DNA from: Pragia fontium DSM 5563 = ATCC 49100
Lineage (GTDB): Bacteria > Pseudomonadota > Gammaproteobacteria > Enterobacterales > Enterobacteriaceae
Length of the DNA stretch: 64,000 nt
Direction: 5' to 3'
Assembly: GCF_900112475.1 (NCBI RefSeq)
Contig: NZ_FOLW01000003.1
Coordinates: 340,078 to 404,077 of the forward strand
This document shows positions 51,066 to 60,747 of this stretch, one piece after another (position 1 is the first letter of the stretch; every line of letters starts with the position of its first letter). Both the position numbers and the translations under genes were made by a program. Below the pieces are notes generated by a model that had not been told where the DNA came from, ran no database searches, and was given only the letters and a program-made list of their open reading frames with translations.

Positions 51066-53741
51066 TTAATTGGGCCCATATTTATCCGTTGGATTCAGGG
51101 TTTCTGTCAACCTTTGTTTCAAAATTTCGCAAATCTCAGAAGATAGTGCCGTACGTTCACCGTTTGTGAGAATGAATAAGTCTTCAACTCGTTCTCCAAT
51201 GGTCGAGATGCGCGCACTGTGCAACGACAGGCCTAAATCAGCGAAGACTTCACCGACTCTGGCCAGCAGGCCGGGGCGGTCAAGGGCAGTGAGTTCCATA
51301 TAAGTGCGTCTATCACTATGGCCGAGTAAAAAGTTAACGTGGGTTGGCACGTTAAAATGGCGTAGCTTGGAGGATAGCATGCGTGGTTGTGGACGTTGAT
51401 AAACTGGCTGAGTCAGTGCATGTTCCAGGCCCGTGCGGATATCCTGATGGCGATCTGGCGTTAGCGGTTTACCGTTGGGCTCCAACACAATAAAGCTGTC
51501 CATTGCCATATCATCGCGATTGGTAAAAATTTGAGCGTCGTGAACGCTGAGGTTGCGGCGATCCAGTTCGCCAACGGCGGCGGCAAACAGATAAGGGCGA
51601 TCGTGACTATAGATGAAGATTTCCGTTCCGCCTCTGTTTGGTAATGGGCTGATCAGCACCAATGGCTTATCCGATTTATGATTCACCAGAGAACGGGCAT
51701 GCCAAGCCAGTTGATTGGGGGAGTTACGCAGAAAGTAATCGGCCCGACAGCGGCTCCAGATAGCGTGAAGGGCGGCTTCGTCGATATTTTCTCTGCGTAA
51801 TAGCGCCAATGCTTGTGCGCGATGATGGCGAACGCGCTCCCTAAGATCTGGTCGATATTGCATACCGCGGCGTAGCTGTTTTTCAGTCGCAAAATAGAGT
51901 TCACGCAGCAGGCTCTGTTTCCAGCTATTCCACAGAGGTTCATTGGTGGCGCAGATATCCGCTACCGTCAGGCAGATCAGGTAATGTAGTCTGGTTTCGC
52001 TTTGGACTTCAGCGGCGAACTGCTGAATCACTTCCGGGTCTTGGATATCACGGCGTTGGGCGGTGACGGACATCAGCAGGTGTTGTCGGACTAACCAACT
52101 GACCAACTCAGCCTCATTGGAATTAAAGTCATGAAGTTCGGCGAAGGCTTTTGCATCTTCTGCGCCGAGAATAGAGTGGTCTCCGCCGCGGCCTTTAGCG
52201 ATATCGTGGAATAGGGCGGCCATCAGTAGCAGAGACTGTTTAGGCAGTCGAGGATAGAGCTCTACGCATAAGGGATGTGCCTGCCGGGTCTGTTCATCGG
52301 CAAAGCTTTCCAGTTTCAGTAATACCCGAATGGTATGTTCATCCACCGTATAAACGTGGAATAAATCGAACTGCATTTGACCGACAATGTTTCCCCATTG
52401 GGGCATGTAGGCGGCCAAGACGCTATGGCGATGCATAGGAATAATGGCCCGTCTTACCGCGCCAGGATGGCGTAAAATCGCCATAAATAGCTGGCGAGCT
52501 TCAGGTAGGTCACATAACGGTTGAGTTAAGTGACGACGGGCATAACGTAAATGACGCAAGGTAGTGGAATAAATGCCTTTGATTTCGGGATTGATCGCCA
52601 ACTGATAGAACAGGCTAAGAATGGTTTCCGGTTGCTCAATAAACAGATTAGGTTCACGCAGATCAATCAACTGTCCGCGCAGTTGAAAGCGCTCATTGAT
52701 GATTTGAGGTTTGTCAGATTCATCGACGGCCAGAATCGCTTCATCAAATAGTTGTAGCAGCATCTGGTTGAGCTCTGCTACGCGGCGAGTGACCCGGTAG
52801 TAGTCTTTCATCATACGTTCTATTGGCTGGTTACCTTCGCCCTGATAGCCCAAGAGGGTCGCAACGTTTAACTGACGGTCGAATAGCAGGCGGTTGTCGT
52901 AGCGAGGCAGAATCAGGTGTAGAGCGAAGCGGATACGCCAGAGAAACTGCTGGCACTCATCCAGTTCGGCACATTCTGCTGGCGTTAGAAAACCGAAACT
53001 GACCATTTCATCCAGCGATGTAGCGCCAAAGTGACGGCGCGCTACCCACAGCAGAGTGTGAATGTCCCGTAGTCCACCGGGACTGGCTTTTATATCCGGC
53101 TCAAGGTTATAGCTGGTACCGTGATAGCGCTTATGACGTTCGTCCTGCTCCTGACATTTGGCGTGGAAAAAACGGTCTGAAGGCCAGATGTCTTGACTGA
53201 AGATGTGCTTTTGTAGTGAGAGAAATAGCGCAACATCGCCACAAATTAGTCGAGACTCAATCAGGTTGGTGGCTACCGTTAGATCGGCAATGCTTTCTTC
53301 CAGACATTGCTCCAGCGTTCTGACGCTGTGTCCGACTTCTAGTTTTAAATCCCACAACAGCGTGATGATTTCACCAATGCTCTGAGACTGACTTTCGCTT
53401 AATGGCTGGCTACTCAGAATAAGAATATCAATATCAGACAGGGGATGAAGTTCACTTCGTCCGTAACCACCAACGGCAATCAGCGCTAAACCACTACGGT
53501 TGGCCAGCCCTTTGGCGGTTGGTTTGATAAAGCCATAATGTAACCAAAGCCGCTGTAGCAGGTGATCAGTATAGTCAGAGCGGGCTTTGATGAGTTCTTC
53601 AACCGCCACGCCGGACTCGAATGATTGTCGTAACCAAGTCTGAAAATCTTCCAGAGCCTGCCGTAAAAAGGGCAGAGTAAGCTCACTGTGACTAAAACAG
53701 GAAGGGTCGCAGGGTTTCTTCAGCAAAGTGGGTTGTGACAT
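51066..53741 (-). CDS. glnD: Bifunctional uridylyltransferase/uridylyl-removing enzyme GlnD
   Basis: GlnD modifies PII proteins (GlnB, GlnK) in answer to glutamine. The 891-residue protein (E. coli 890) has the nucleotidyltransferase signature [19 protein letters not shown] (residues 91-109, metal aspartates D103 and D105), a GlnD-linker region, an HD domain ([15 protein letters not shown] near 515, KQFA-type helices), and two C-terminal ACT domains ([32 protein letters not shown] and [31 protein letters not shown]). It is co-oriented with dapD and map. Confidence 0.96.
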   Translation of the reverse strand: MSQPTLLKKPCDPSCFSHSELTLPFLRQALEDFQTWLRQSFESGVAVEELIKARSDYTDHLLQRLWLHYGFIKPTAKGLANRSGLALIAVGGYGRSELHPLSDIDILILSSQPLSESQSQSIGEIITLLWDLKLEVGHSVRTLEQCLEESIADLTVATNLIESRLICGDVALFLSLQKHIFSQDIWPSDRFFHAKCQEQDERHKRYHGTSYNLEPDIKASPGGLRDIHTLLWVARRHFGATSLDEMVSFGFLTPAECAELDECQQFLWRIRFALHLILPRYDNRLLFDRQLNVATLLGYQGEGNQPIERMMKDYYRVTRRVAELNQMLLQLFDEAILAVDESDKPQIINERFQLRGQLIDLREPNLFIEQPETILSLFYQLAINPEIKGIYSTTLRHLRYARRHLTQPLCDLPEARQLFMAILRHPGAVRRAIIPMHRHSVLAAYMPQWGNIVGQMQFDLFHVYTVDEHTIRVLLKLESFADEQTRQAHPLCVELYPRLPKQSLLLMAALFHDIAKGRGGDHSILGAEDAKAFAELHDFNSNEAELVSWLVRQHLLMSVTAQRRDIQDPEVIQQFAAEVQSETRLHYLICLTVADICATNEPLWNSWKQSLLRELYFATEKQLRRGMQYRPDLRERVRHHRAQALALLRRENIDEAALHAIWSRCRADYFLRNSPNQLAWHARSLVNHKSDKPLVLISPLPNRGGTEIFIYSHDRPYLFAAAVGELDRRNLSVHDAQIFTNRDDMAMDSFIVLEPNGKPLTPDRHQDIRTGLEHALTQPVYQRPQPRMLSSKLRHFNVPTHVNFLLGHSDRRTYMELTALDRPGLLARVGEVFADLGLSLHSARISTIGERVEDLFILTNGERTALSSEICEILKQRLTETLNPTDKYGPN

Positions 53742-53918
53742 AGTGGCTCGTGCCTTCTGGTTTCAGACTGCTCAATAAAAATGTTCGATTTTAGACACCA
53801 ACGGATTTTTCCAGTGGAACTGTACTTAAGCTACCTGTAAATGAATCAATTCGCCAGAGTAAAGCGATTGTTGGGGAGTTGGTAATGAGGGAAAGGGATA
53901 CAAAATGGCTAATTATCT

Positions 53919-54048
53919 CGTCATTCCGCTGAAAACCAGAGCGCGCAGCCGCAGGCGTAGCAAACATTCGCATAGTGAATAATTTGGGGTTTAGCTTAAT
54001 GGTAACGCTTGGCTTAAGGACGAGATCCCCGCTTTTGCGGGGATGACG
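53919..54048 (+). repeat. 130-bp palindromic repeat, tandem copy A
   Basis: The element starts CGTCATTCCGCTGAAAACCA and ends GCTTTTGCGGGGATGACG. Both ends carry CGTCAT/ATGACG inverted termini and internal hairpins. The centre includes CATTCGCATAGTGAATAATT. Copy B, 24 bases later, has the same length and about 90% the same bases by eye. No gene is encoded. It resembles a miniature non-autonomous mobile element. Confidence 0.85.
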
Positions 54049-54072
54049 GTATAAGTTGGTTGAAAATATTAT

Positions 54073-54202
54073 CGTCATTCTGGTGAAAACCAGAACGCGT
54101 AGCTGCAGGCGTAGCAAACATTCGCATAGTGAATAATTTGGGGTTTAGCTCAATGGTAACGTTTGGCTTAAGGACGAGATCCCCGCTTTTGCGGGGATAA
54201 CA
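54073..54202 (+). repeat. 130-bp palindromic repeat, tandem copy B
   Basis: Same element and orientation as copy A, starting CGTCATTCTGGTGAAAACCA. The right end has changed to GGGGATAACAAC, so its terminal inverted repeat is imperfect. Each copy contains CATTCGCATAGTGAATAATT and GGACGAGATCCCCGC. The flanking sequence in 53742-54292 holds nothing else that I recognise. Confidence 0.85.
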
Positions 54203-54292
54203 ACATAATAGGTGACGATATGATGGATGACGACATCATGGGGAATCGCGCAATTGATGACGGCGTAATTATTACGGGGAGACTGTAATCAA

Positions 54293-55087
54293 TTAACTTT
54301 CCGGCGTCAGAATCGCTTCGATAGTGTCATCTTTACGCAGCGTAAGAATCTCACAACCGGTATCGGTGACGGCAATCATATGCTCATACTGAGCTGACAG
54401 GCTGCGGTCTTTAGTTTTTACCGTCCAGCCATCTTTCATGGTACGAATACGATAATCGCCAGCGTTAACCATTGGTTCTACGGTAAAGGTCATACCTGTT
54501 TGTAGCACAACGCCGCCATCATCCGCATCATAGTGAAGAACCTGTGGTTCTTCGTGGAATCCTTCGCCAATGCCATGACCGCAGTACTCTCTGACTACTG
54601 AGAAGCCCTGAGCTTCAACATATTGCTGGATGGCTTTACCCAAGGTACGCAGGCGGATGCCCGGCTTAATCATCCGTAAAGCTAAATAGAGGCTTTCTTG
54701 AGTTACGCGACACAGACGTTCGCCTAAAATTGTTGCTTGGCCGACAAAAAACATTTTGGAGGTATCGCCGTGAAAGCCATCTTTGATAACGGTCACGTCG
54801 ATATTAACAATATCACCGTCCTTCAGCTTTTTATCTTCGCTGGGAATACCGTGACACACCACTTCATTCACGGAGATGCAAACGGATTTTGGAAAACCGT
54901 GATAGCCCAAGCAAGCGGAAATTGCTTGTTGAGTATTGGTAATGTATTCATGGCAGATACGATCGAGTTCACCAGTTGTTACACCTGGTTTGACGTAAGG
55001 TTCGATCATTTCCAGCACTTCAGCGGCCAGACGGCCAGCAACGCGCATTTTCGCAATGTCTTCAGGGGTTTTGATTGATATAGCCAT
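54293..55087 (-). CDS. map: Methionine aminopeptidase
   Basis: Map removes the initiator methionine from new proteins. The 264-residue protein has the same length as E. coli type I Map. Metal ligands fit D97, D108, H171, E204 and E235 numbering: IVNIDVTVIKDGFHGDTSKMFF, CGHGIGEGFHEEPQVLHY, MTFTVEPMVNAG and SAQYEHMIAVTD. The start at 55087 (MAISIKTPEDIAKMRVAGRLAAEVLEMI) is chosen by similarity; the frame is open further but into the promoter region. In E. coli it is divergent from rpsB; here pyrBC lies between them. Confidence 0.95.
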   Translation of the reverse strand: MAISIKTPEDIAKMRVAGRLAAEVLEMIEPYVKPGVTTGELDRICHEYITNTQQAISACLGYHGFPKSVCISVNEVVCHGIPSEDKKLKDGDIVNIDVTVIKDGFHGDTSKMFFVGQATILGERLCRVTQESLYLALRMIKPGIRLRTLGKAIQQYVEAQGFSVVREYCGHGIGEGFHEEPQVLHYDADDGGVVLQTGMTFTVEPMVNAGDYRIRTMKDGWTVKTKDRSLSAQYEHMIAVTDTGCEILTLRKDDTIEAILTPES

Positions 55088-55294
55088 ATAAAAGTGTCCG
55101 TTAATGATAGGTGTCAGTATGGGACAGCGACACGCCAAAGGTGGTGCCACAACTGACAACGATAATCAATTCAATATCGGGATATGGTATCAGTCCTACA
55201 CGAAGAGAGCCAAATTTATCATCTGCCAGACGGGATGAGATTAAAAGGTGTTTGCGGGATTGAAAAATAAAAAATCAGCAGTCAAAAAAATAAA

Positions 55295-55322
55295 TTGACT
55301 TTTTCTGTTTTTCTTGTAAATT
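55295..55322 (+). promoter_or_regulatory. pyrBC promoter
   Basis: TTGACT (55295-55300) and TAAATT (55317-55322) are 16 bases apart. The predicted transcript has about 80 bases before the leader peptide and 190 before pyrB. Confidence 0.7.
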
Positions 55323-55406
55323 AAGAAGGTTTGCGCGTCGTCTTTGTTGTCGAGTGTTAAATGAAGACGTTATCCACAACCACTTAACATAAACAGGTTA
55401 AGCAGG

Positions 55407-55448
55407 ATGAGAGTTCACATAGTCTATAAGGTTGATATCAACCCCTAA
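55407..55448 (+). CDS. Putative 13-residue pyrB leader peptide
   Basis: ATG at 55407 starts [13 protein letters not shown], ending with TAA at 55446-55448. AGG eight bases upstream could serve as ribosome site. The stop codon lies inside the 5' arm of the attenuator at 55441-55486, so a ribosome that reaches the stop would cover that arm. This arrangement recalls the pyrBI and pyrE leaders of E. coli, where close coupling of ribosome and polymerase at low UTP blocks termination. Translation is not proven; a second mini-frame (55361-55387) lies upstream. Confidence 0.6.
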   Translation: MRVHIVYKVDINP

Positions 55449-55486
55449 TTATAACACCTTCGGGTATTTAATTAGGGGTTTTTTTT
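55441..55486 (+). terminator. pyrBC attenuator
   Basis: ACCCCTAATTA (55441-55451) pairs with TAATTAGGGGT (55469-55479), followed by T to 55486. The loop contains a small ACC-TTCG-GGT stem with a stable UUCG tetraloop. It stands between the promoter and pyrB in the sense direction, so it must be bypassed for expression. Confidence 0.85.
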
Positions 55487-55521
55487 GTCTAAATTTCATC
55501 AACAGAGGAGCGAAAAATATA

Positions 55522-56445
55522 ATGCGAGGCCAACACATTTTAGGGTTGGAGCACATGTCGGTAGCGAATATCGAATGTGTGTTGAATACTGCGGATGAAA
55601 TGAAAAAAGTGACTAAACAAGATATAAAAAAATTGTCAACTTTACGTGGAAAAGCAATCGTTAACGTCTTCTTTGAAAATAGCACCAGAACCCGTTCTTC
55701 TTTCGAATTGGCCGGAAAATATCTGGGCGCCGATGTGATTAATATCGCCGCTTCTACTTCCAGTGTTGCTAAGGGGGAGAGTCTTAGGGATACCCTGCTA
55801 ACCGTGCAAGCGATGGGCGTGGATGCCATTGTGATGCGTCATAGTGCAGAAGGCGCCGCTCAGTATGCGACTCGCTACGTTAAGGCAACGGTGATTAACG
55901 CAGGTGATGGGGCGCATGAACACCCGACTCAAGGGTTGTTGGACCTGCTCACAATTCGCCAGCGTTGTGGTGCCATTGCCGGTAAGAAAGTGGCGATTAT
56001 TGGGGACATTTTGCATAGCCGGGTCGCGCGCTCAAATATCTGGGGATTGTTAAAAATGGGCGCTGAAGTTCATCTGGGCGGACCAAAAACCCTGATTCCG
56101 AAAGAGATGATTGATATGGGCGTGACTATCCATAATCGGGTTGAGGATGCCATTGCCGACGCGGATGTAGTGAACGTGCTGCGTATTCAGCTTGAACGTC
56201 AGAAAAAAGGTTTGTTTCCTACCGCGCGCGAATATGCCCGCATTTTTGGTATCAATGATGAACGCTTGAAGCTGGCTAAAGACAATGTGCTGGTGATGCA
56301 TCCTGGCCCTATGAACCGCGGTCTGGAAATTTCACCGGATGTGGCATACGGACGCTTCTCAGCCATTGAAGAGCAGGTGAATAACGGTGTAGCAGTAAGA
56401 ATGGCGATTTTATCTTTAACTTTAGCTGATGGGGTACAAGCATAA
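55522..56445 (+). CDS. pyrB: Aspartate carbamoyltransferase, catalytic chain (Gram-positive-like)
   Basis: PyrB joins carbamoyl phosphate and aspartate in UMP synthesis. I start it at ATG 55522, eleven bases after AGAGGAG; the frame is open further but through the attenuator. The 307-residue protein has carbamoyl-phosphate motif STRTR (54-58), the mobile-loop lysine in SVAKGES (K84), HPTQG (134-138), and HPGPMNRG near the end. The sequence seems closer to the Bacillus/Thermus-type chains than to E. coli PyrB, and no pyrI regulatory gene follows. Instead a class I dihydroorotase gene overlaps its stop by one base (TAATG). Confidence 0.9.
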   Translation: MRGQHILGLEHMSVANIECVLNTADEMKKVTKQDIKKLSTLRGKAIVNVFFENSTRTRSSFELAGKYLGADVINIAASTSSVAKGESLRDTLLTVQAMGVDAIVMRHSAEGAAQYATRYVKATVINAGDGAHEHPTQGLLDLLTIRQRCGAIAGKKVAIIGDILHSRVARSNIWGLLKMGAEVHLGGPKTLIPKEMIDMGVTIHNRVEDAIADADVVNVLRIQLERQKKGLFPTAREYARIFGINDERLKLAKDNVLVMHPGPMNRGLEISPDVAYGRFSAIEEQVNNGVAVRMAILSLTLADGVQA

Positions 56446-57746
56446 TGGCACAGTGGTTAATTAAAAATGGGCACTTGATCGATCCGGCTAATGGTTTAGA
56501 TGACATTCTTGATATTCGTATCGTTGATGGCAAAGTGGCGAACGTTGGCAAGTCCTTGACCGCTGAAGCCAGCGATGAAATTGTTGATGCCAGCGGGTTG
56601 ATTGTTAGCCCCGGGTTTATTGATATCCACTGTCACCTGCGTGAACCCGGACAAGAAGCGAAAGAAGACCTATTGACCGGTACCGCCTCTGCCGCAGCCG
56701 GTGGCTTCACCACCATTTTAACCATGGCTAATACTCGTCCGGTTATCGATCAAGCGATTATCGTTGCCGGTATGAAACATAAAATTCAGACTGATTCAGT
56801 GGTACGGGTTGAAATTACCGGCGCGGTGACTAAAGGTCTGGAAGGTAAAGAACTCGCGGAAATCGGCGATATGGCTGAGGCCGGTGCTAAAGCTTTCTCC
56901 GACGACGGTTATTATGTCAGTGATGGGCGCTTGATGCGTACGGCGCTGGAATACGCCAGTATGTTTAATCTACCGGTGATTTCTCACTCGGAAGATTGCT
57001 GTTTGGTGGCCGATGGTGTGATGCATGAAGGATGTGTCTCAGCCAAGCTAGGCTTAAAAGGTCGCCCGGCAGAAGCAGAAAACATTGCGGTTTCTCGCGA
57101 GTTGATGCTGGCTGAAATGACCGGTGGTCACGTGCATATTGCGCACGTGAGCAGCAAAGGTGCGGTAAAGCTGATTCGTGAAGCCAAAGCGAAAGGCATT
57201 AAAGTGACCGCCGAAGTGACCCCTCACCATCTGTGTCTGGTGGATAAAACCATTGAATCTTTTGATTCGGCATTCAAAGTTAACCCTCCGTTGCGAACCA
57301 ATGAGCATATCGTTGCGCTACTGGAAGGCTTGAAAGATGGAACGCTGGACGCTATTGCTACCGACCACGCCCCACATGCTTATGAAGAAAAAGACTGTGA
57401 GTTTAATGAAGCACCCTGTGGTTTTGCCGGCTTCGAGACGGCATTCAGCGTGTTACATAGCCAGTTAGTAAAAAATGGCGAATGGACGGTGCAGGAACTG
57501 ATTCAGAAAATGACGGCAGGGCCGGCTGCGGCCTTTGACTGGAAAGATCGCGGCCATCTTAGCGTTGGTGGCTTGGCTGACTTAGTATTGATTGACCCGA
57601 CAAGAGAGTGGATTGTTGACCCGCAAAATATGCTAACTCGCGGAAAATCCTGTCCGTTTACCGGCATGGAAATGGTCGGTCAGGTGGTACGCACGATGGT
57701 TGACGGCAAATGGGTGTATCAGGACGGGAAAATCATTCGTCATTAA
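56445..57746 (+). CDS. pyrC: Dihydroorotase, class I
   Basis: PyrC cyclises carbamoyl aspartate to dihydroorotate. The 433-residue protein is of class I, unlike the shorter class II enzyme (about 348 residues) of E. coli. The zinc centre is visible: H62 and H64 in DIHCHLREPG, D153/D154 in AFSDDG, H181 in VISHSEDC, H234 in HIAHVSS, and catalytic D307 in ATDHAPH. It overlaps pyrB by one base, forming a pyrB-pyrC operon as in many Gram-positive bacteria, where the proteins may form a complex. It seems active by its residues. A separate E. coli-type pyrC may exist elsewhere in the genome but cannot be seen here. Confidence 0.9.
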   Translation: MAQWLIKNGHLIDPANGLDDILDIRIVDGKVANVGKSLTAEASDEIVDASGLIVSPGFIDIHCHLREPGQEAKEDLLTGTASAAAGGFTTILTMANTRPVIDQAIIVAGMKHKIQTDSVVRVEITGAVTKGLEGKELAEIGDMAEAGAKAFSDDGYYVSDGRLMRTALEYASMFNLPVISHSEDCCLVADGVMHEGCVSAKLGLKGRPAEAENIAVSRELMLAEMTGGHVHIAHVSSKGAVKLIREAKAKGIKVTAEVTPHHLCLVDKTIESFDSAFKVNPPLRTNEHIVALLEGLKDGTLDAIATDHAPHAYEEKDCEFNEAPCGFAGFETAFSVLHSQLVKNGEWTVQELIQKMTAGPAAAFDWKDRGHLSVGGLADLVLIDPTREWIVDPQNMLTRGKSCPFTGMEMVGQVVRTMVDGKWVYQDGKIIRH

Positions 57747-57771
57747 GCCAGAATTAAGGGACAATAATCAG

Positions 57772-57804
57772 ACACCATCTCGCGGGTTTGCAGCGGGATG
57801 GTGT
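57772..57804 (+). terminator. Terminator after pyrC
   Basis: ACACCATCTCGC and GCGGGATGGTGT pair over 12 positions (one G-U), 9-base loop, followed by ACTATTTTAC. It separates pyrBC from the rpsB promoter. Confidence 0.7.
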
Positions 57805-57841
57805 ACTATTTTACGCTTATCCATAGTAATTAGTGGCATTG

Positions 57842-57863
57842 CCTACGACTTTTATGGTATAAA
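57842..57863 (+). promoter_or_regulatory. rpsB-tsf promoter
   Basis: TATAAA (57858-57863) is followed by the G+C-rich discriminator GCGCGCC, typical of stringently controlled ribosomal-protein promoters. The -35 box is poor (GCATTG or TTGCCT at shorter spacing). Placement before the S2 leader supports the call. Confidence 0.6.
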
Positions 57864-57949
57864 GCGCGCCGGAAATCCGCTCTATTTTCAGTAGCAATAT
57901 TGCAAACCAGATGACGAGATTTTCACTTAAACATTAATCAACGTTATAA

Positions 57950-58059
57950 CACACACGTATCGACACATACGGCGGGGTGCTCTGGAGCTTTATTGCTTTG
58001 GGGTCGGCGTTATGGGATACGTGGAGGCATAACCCCAAACTTTACTCATAGAGGTAATA
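57950..58059 (+). ncRNA. rpsB leader, S2 autoregulatory element (t44-like)
   Basis: The leader just before rpsB contains GGCGGGGTGCTCTGGAGCTT and a long stem TTTGGGGT/ACCCCAAA (57997-58004 with 58032-58039) with competing GTTATG/CATAAC pairs. The E. coli rpsB leader, also known as t44/tff RNA, has a similar conserved start and lets protein S2 repress its own mRNA. Boundaries are approximate and the function is inferred from this family. Confidence 0.65.
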
Positions 58060-58785
58060 ATGGCAACTGTATCAATGCGCGATATGCTCAAGGCTGGCGT
58101 ACACTTTGGTCACCAGACTCGTTACTGGAACCCAAAAATGAAACCTTTCATCTTTGGTGCTCGTAACAAAGTTCATATCATCAACCTTGAAAAAACTGTA
58201 CCTATGTTTAACGAAGCTCTGGCTGAGTTAGGCAAGATCGCGTCTCACAAAGGCAAAATCTTGTTTGTGGGTACTAAACGCGCTGCATCCGAGCCAGTAA
58301 AAGAAGCTGCAAAGAGCTGCAACCAATTCTACGTTAACCATCGCTGGTTAGGTGGTATGCTGACTAACTGGAAAACCGTTCGTCAGTCAATCAAACGTTT
58401 GAAAGAATTAGAAGTCCAGGCACAAGATGGTACTTTCGAAAAGCTGACCAAGAAAGAAGCGCTGATGCGTTCTCGTGAAATGGATAAGCTGGAGAATAGC
58501 CTGGGTGGTATCAAAGACATGGGCGGCCTGCCTGATGCAATCTTCGTTATCGATGCCGATCACGAACACATTGCTATCAAAGAAGCAAACAACCTGGGTA
58601 TCCCTGTATTTGCTGTTGTTGATACTAACTCTGATCCGGACGGTGTTGATTTCGTTATCCCTGGTAACGACGATGCTATCCGTGCAGTACAACTGTACCT
58701 TGGCGCTGTTGCTGCAACCGTACGTGAAGGTCGTTCAGATCAAGGCGTTCAGGCTGTAGAAGAAAGCTTCATCGAAGCAGAGTAA
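58060..58785 (+). CDS. rpsB: 30S ribosomal protein S2
   Basis: The 241-residue protein is S2 of the small subunit; length matches E. coli. Signatures are [36 protein letters not shown] and [50 protein letters not shown]. Codon use is strongly biased to preferred codons, unlike accessory genes in the window. The start has AGAGGT upstream. It is in one operon with tsf. Confidence 0.98.
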   Translation: MATVSMRDMLKAGVHFGHQTRYWNPKMKPFIFGARNKVHIINLEKTVPMFNEALAELGKIASHKGKILFVGTKRAASEPVKEAAKSCNQFYVNHRWLGGMLTNWKTVRQSIKRLKELEVQAQDGTFEKLTKKEALMRSREMDKLENSLGGIKDMGGLPDAIFVIDADHEHIAIKEANNLGIPVFAVVDTNSDPDGVDFVIPGNDDAIRAVQLYLGAVAATVREGRSDQGVQAVEESFIEAE

Positions 58786-58840
58786 TAAGGCGTGCTCCAT
58801 TAGAGAGCCCTTATTAACCAGGTATTAGATATGTTGGTTA

Positions 58841-58865
58841 GGGGGCCTTTACAGGCTCCCTTTTT
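58841..58865 (+). terminator. rpsB-tsf intergenic attenuator
   Basis: GGGGGCC pairs with GGCTCCC (one G-U), followed by TTTTT. It is placed between rpsB and tsf, as in E. coli, and probably lets part of transcription continue into tsf. Confidence 0.75.
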
Positions 58866-58917
58866 GCTTGTTTATACAACAAAGAACATCCGACAGGAAT
58901 AACCGAGGATAAAGATA

Positions 58918-59772
58918 ATGGCTGAAATTACCGCAGCTCTAGTAAAAGAACTTCGCGATCGTACCGCTGCTGGTATGATGGAATGTAAAAAAGCGCTGGT
59001 TGAAGCGAATGGCGATATCGAGCTGGCTATCGATAACATGCGTAAATCTGGTCAGGCGAAAGCAGCGAAGAAAGCAGGTCGTGTTGCTGCTGAAGGCGTT
59101 ATCCTGACTAAAATTGCTGCTGACGGCAAACGTGGCGTTATTCTGGAAGCTAACTGCGAAACTGACTTCGTTGCTAAAGATGCTGGTTTCCTGGATTTCG
59201 CTAATGCCGCTATCGATGCTGCACTGGCTGAAAACATCAGCGATATCGAAGTATTAAAAGCTAAATTTGAAGAACAGCGTACTACGCTGGTAGCGAAAAT
59301 TGGTGAAAACATCAACCTTCGCCGCGTTGTTATCGTTGAAGGTGACAGACTGGGCGCTTACATGCACGGTGCTCGTATTGGTGTTCTGGTTTCTGCAACC
59401 GGTACAACTGATGATGAGCTGGTTAAGCATGTTGCTATGCACATTGCCGCAAGCAAGCCTGAGTTTGTTTCTCCAGACGACGTTCCTGCTGAAGTGGTAA
59501 CTCGTGAGCATGAAATCCAGATCGACATTGCAATGCAATCTGGTAAGCCACGTGAAATCGCTGAGAAAATGGTTGAAGGTCGTATGCGTAAGTTCACCGG
59601 TGAGATCTCTCTGACTGGTCAGGCTTTCGTTATGGATCCAAGCAAAACCGTTGGCGATCTGCTGAAAGAGAAGAAAGCTGGCGTTGCACAGTTCATCCGT
59701 TTCGAAGTGGGTGAAGGCATCGAGAAAGTAGAAGTAGACTTTGCGGCTGAAGTTGCTGCGATGACTAAGTAA
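58918..59772 (+). CDS. tsf: Elongation factor Ts
   Basis: EF-Ts exchanges GDP for GTP on EF-Tu. The 284-residue protein has the N-terminal UBA-like domain [45 protein letters not shown] and the TDFV motif (CETDFVAKD, about 80-85) that disrupts the magnesium site of EF-Tu, then core and C-terminal modules ending [16 protein letters not shown]. Codon bias is strong. It ends before a clear terminator. Confidence 0.98.
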   Translation: MAEITAALVKELRDRTAAGMMECKKALVEANGDIELAIDNMRKSGQAKAAKKAGRVAAEGVILTKIAADGKRGVILEANCETDFVAKDAGFLDFANAAIDAALAENISDIEVLKAKFEEQRTTLVAKIGENINLRRVVIVEGDRLGAYMHGARIGVLVSATGTTDDELVKHVAMHIAASKPEFVSPDDVPAEVVTREHEIQIDIAMQSGKPREIAEKMVEGRMRKFTGEISLTGQAFVMDPSKTVGDLLKEKKAGVAQFIRFEVGEGIEKVEVDFAAEVAAMTK

Positions 59773-59792
59773 GCTTAGCTTGATAAATAAAG

Positions 59793-59824
59793 ACGGATCG
59801 ATCTGAATATCGGTCCGTTTTTTT
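59793..59824 (+). terminator. Terminator after tsf
   Basis: ACGGATCGAT pairs with ATCGGTCCGT (one mismatch or wobble), followed by seven T. It separates rpsB-tsf from pyrH. Confidence 0.85.
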
Positions 59825-59868
59825 AGAATAAATCGAATATGATAAATAGCCGACTAGGAAACAAGACG

Positions 59869-60603
59869 ATGGCGACCAATGCAAAACCCGTATATCAGAA
59901 AATCCTGCTTAAATTAAGTGGTGAAGCCTTGCAAGGCTCCGAAGGTTTCGGCATCGATGCCAGCGTACTGGATCGTATGGCTCAGGAAATTAAAGAGTTG
60001 GTTGAGCTGGGCATTCAGGTCGGTGTAGTTATTGGCGGTGGCAATTTATTCCGTGGAGCCGGTCTGGCTAAAGCCGGTATGAACCGCGTAGTGGGCGACC
60101 ACATGGGGATGTTGGCTACCGTAATGAACGGTCTGGCAATGCGTGATGCGCTACATCGTGCCTATGTGAACGCTCGTCTGATGTCAGCTATTCCGTTGAA
60201 TGGCGTATGTGACGACTACAGTTGGGCTGAAGCTATTAGTTTATTACGCCATGGCCGAGTGGTTATCTTCTCTGCCGGTACCGGTAATCCATTTTTTACT
60301 ACCGATTCTGCAGCCTGTCTGCGCGGTATTGAAATTGAGGCCGACGTTGTTTTAAAAGCCACTAAAGTGGATGGCGTATTCTCTGATGATCCAGTAAAAA
60401 ATCCTGATGCAGTGCTTTATGATACATTGAGCTATCAGGACGTATTAGAGCGTGAACTGAAAGTGATGGATCTGGCGGCATTTACTTTGGCCCGCGACCA
60501 TAATTTACCGATTCGCGTATTTAATATGAATAAGCCTGGAGCCTTGCGCCGTGTGGTGATGGGTGAAGCGGAAGGGACTTTAATCTCTAAGCCGGCTGAA
60601 TAA
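59869..60603 (+). CDS. pyrH: UMP kinase
   Basis: PyrH phosphorylates UMP to UDP and is also a coregulator of carAB in E. coli. The 244-residue hexameric amino-acid-kinase-fold enzyme shows [56 protein letters not shown], and [37 protein letters not shown]. The start at 59869 ([11 protein letters not shown]) matches E. coli; an upstream in-frame ATG at 59839 lies in the AT-rich leader. The pyrH-frr order is normal. Confidence 0.97.
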   Translation: MATNAKPVYQKILLKLSGEALQGSEGFGIDASVLDRMAQEIKELVELGIQVGVVIGGGNLFRGAGLAKAGMNRVVGDHMGMLATVMNGLAMRDALHRAYVNARLMSAIPLNGVCDDYSWAEAISLLRHGRVVIFSAGTGNPFFTTDSAACLRGIEIEADVVLKATKVDGVFSDDPVKNPDAVLYDTLSYQDVLERELKVMDLAAFTLARDHNLPIRVFNMNKPGALRRVVMGEAEGTLISKPAE

Positions 60604-60747
60604 ATCAGCGCATTAGCCTGATAAAGGCTTATAGTATGTCATTCTTCAGACTGAAGAGTGACACTGAAGCGAAACGGAAATATCCCGATTAACGGGTTAT
60701 GCACTTTGCGTGACCCACCATATTACTTGTATTGAAAGGTTAGCAAC

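Noticed and set aside
53791-54117. 108-codon minus-strand frame
   Set aside because: It runs through the palindromic repeats; the protein has no recognisable features.
55361-55387. Eight-codon frame (MKTLSTTT) in the pyrB leader
   Set aside because: No good ribosome site and ends before the attenuator; the later 13-codon frame fits an attenuation role better.
55432-55521. Upstream extension of pyrB through the attenuator
   Set aside because: The extra 30 codons would be translated from within a terminator hairpin; the ATG at 55522 has AGAGGAG.
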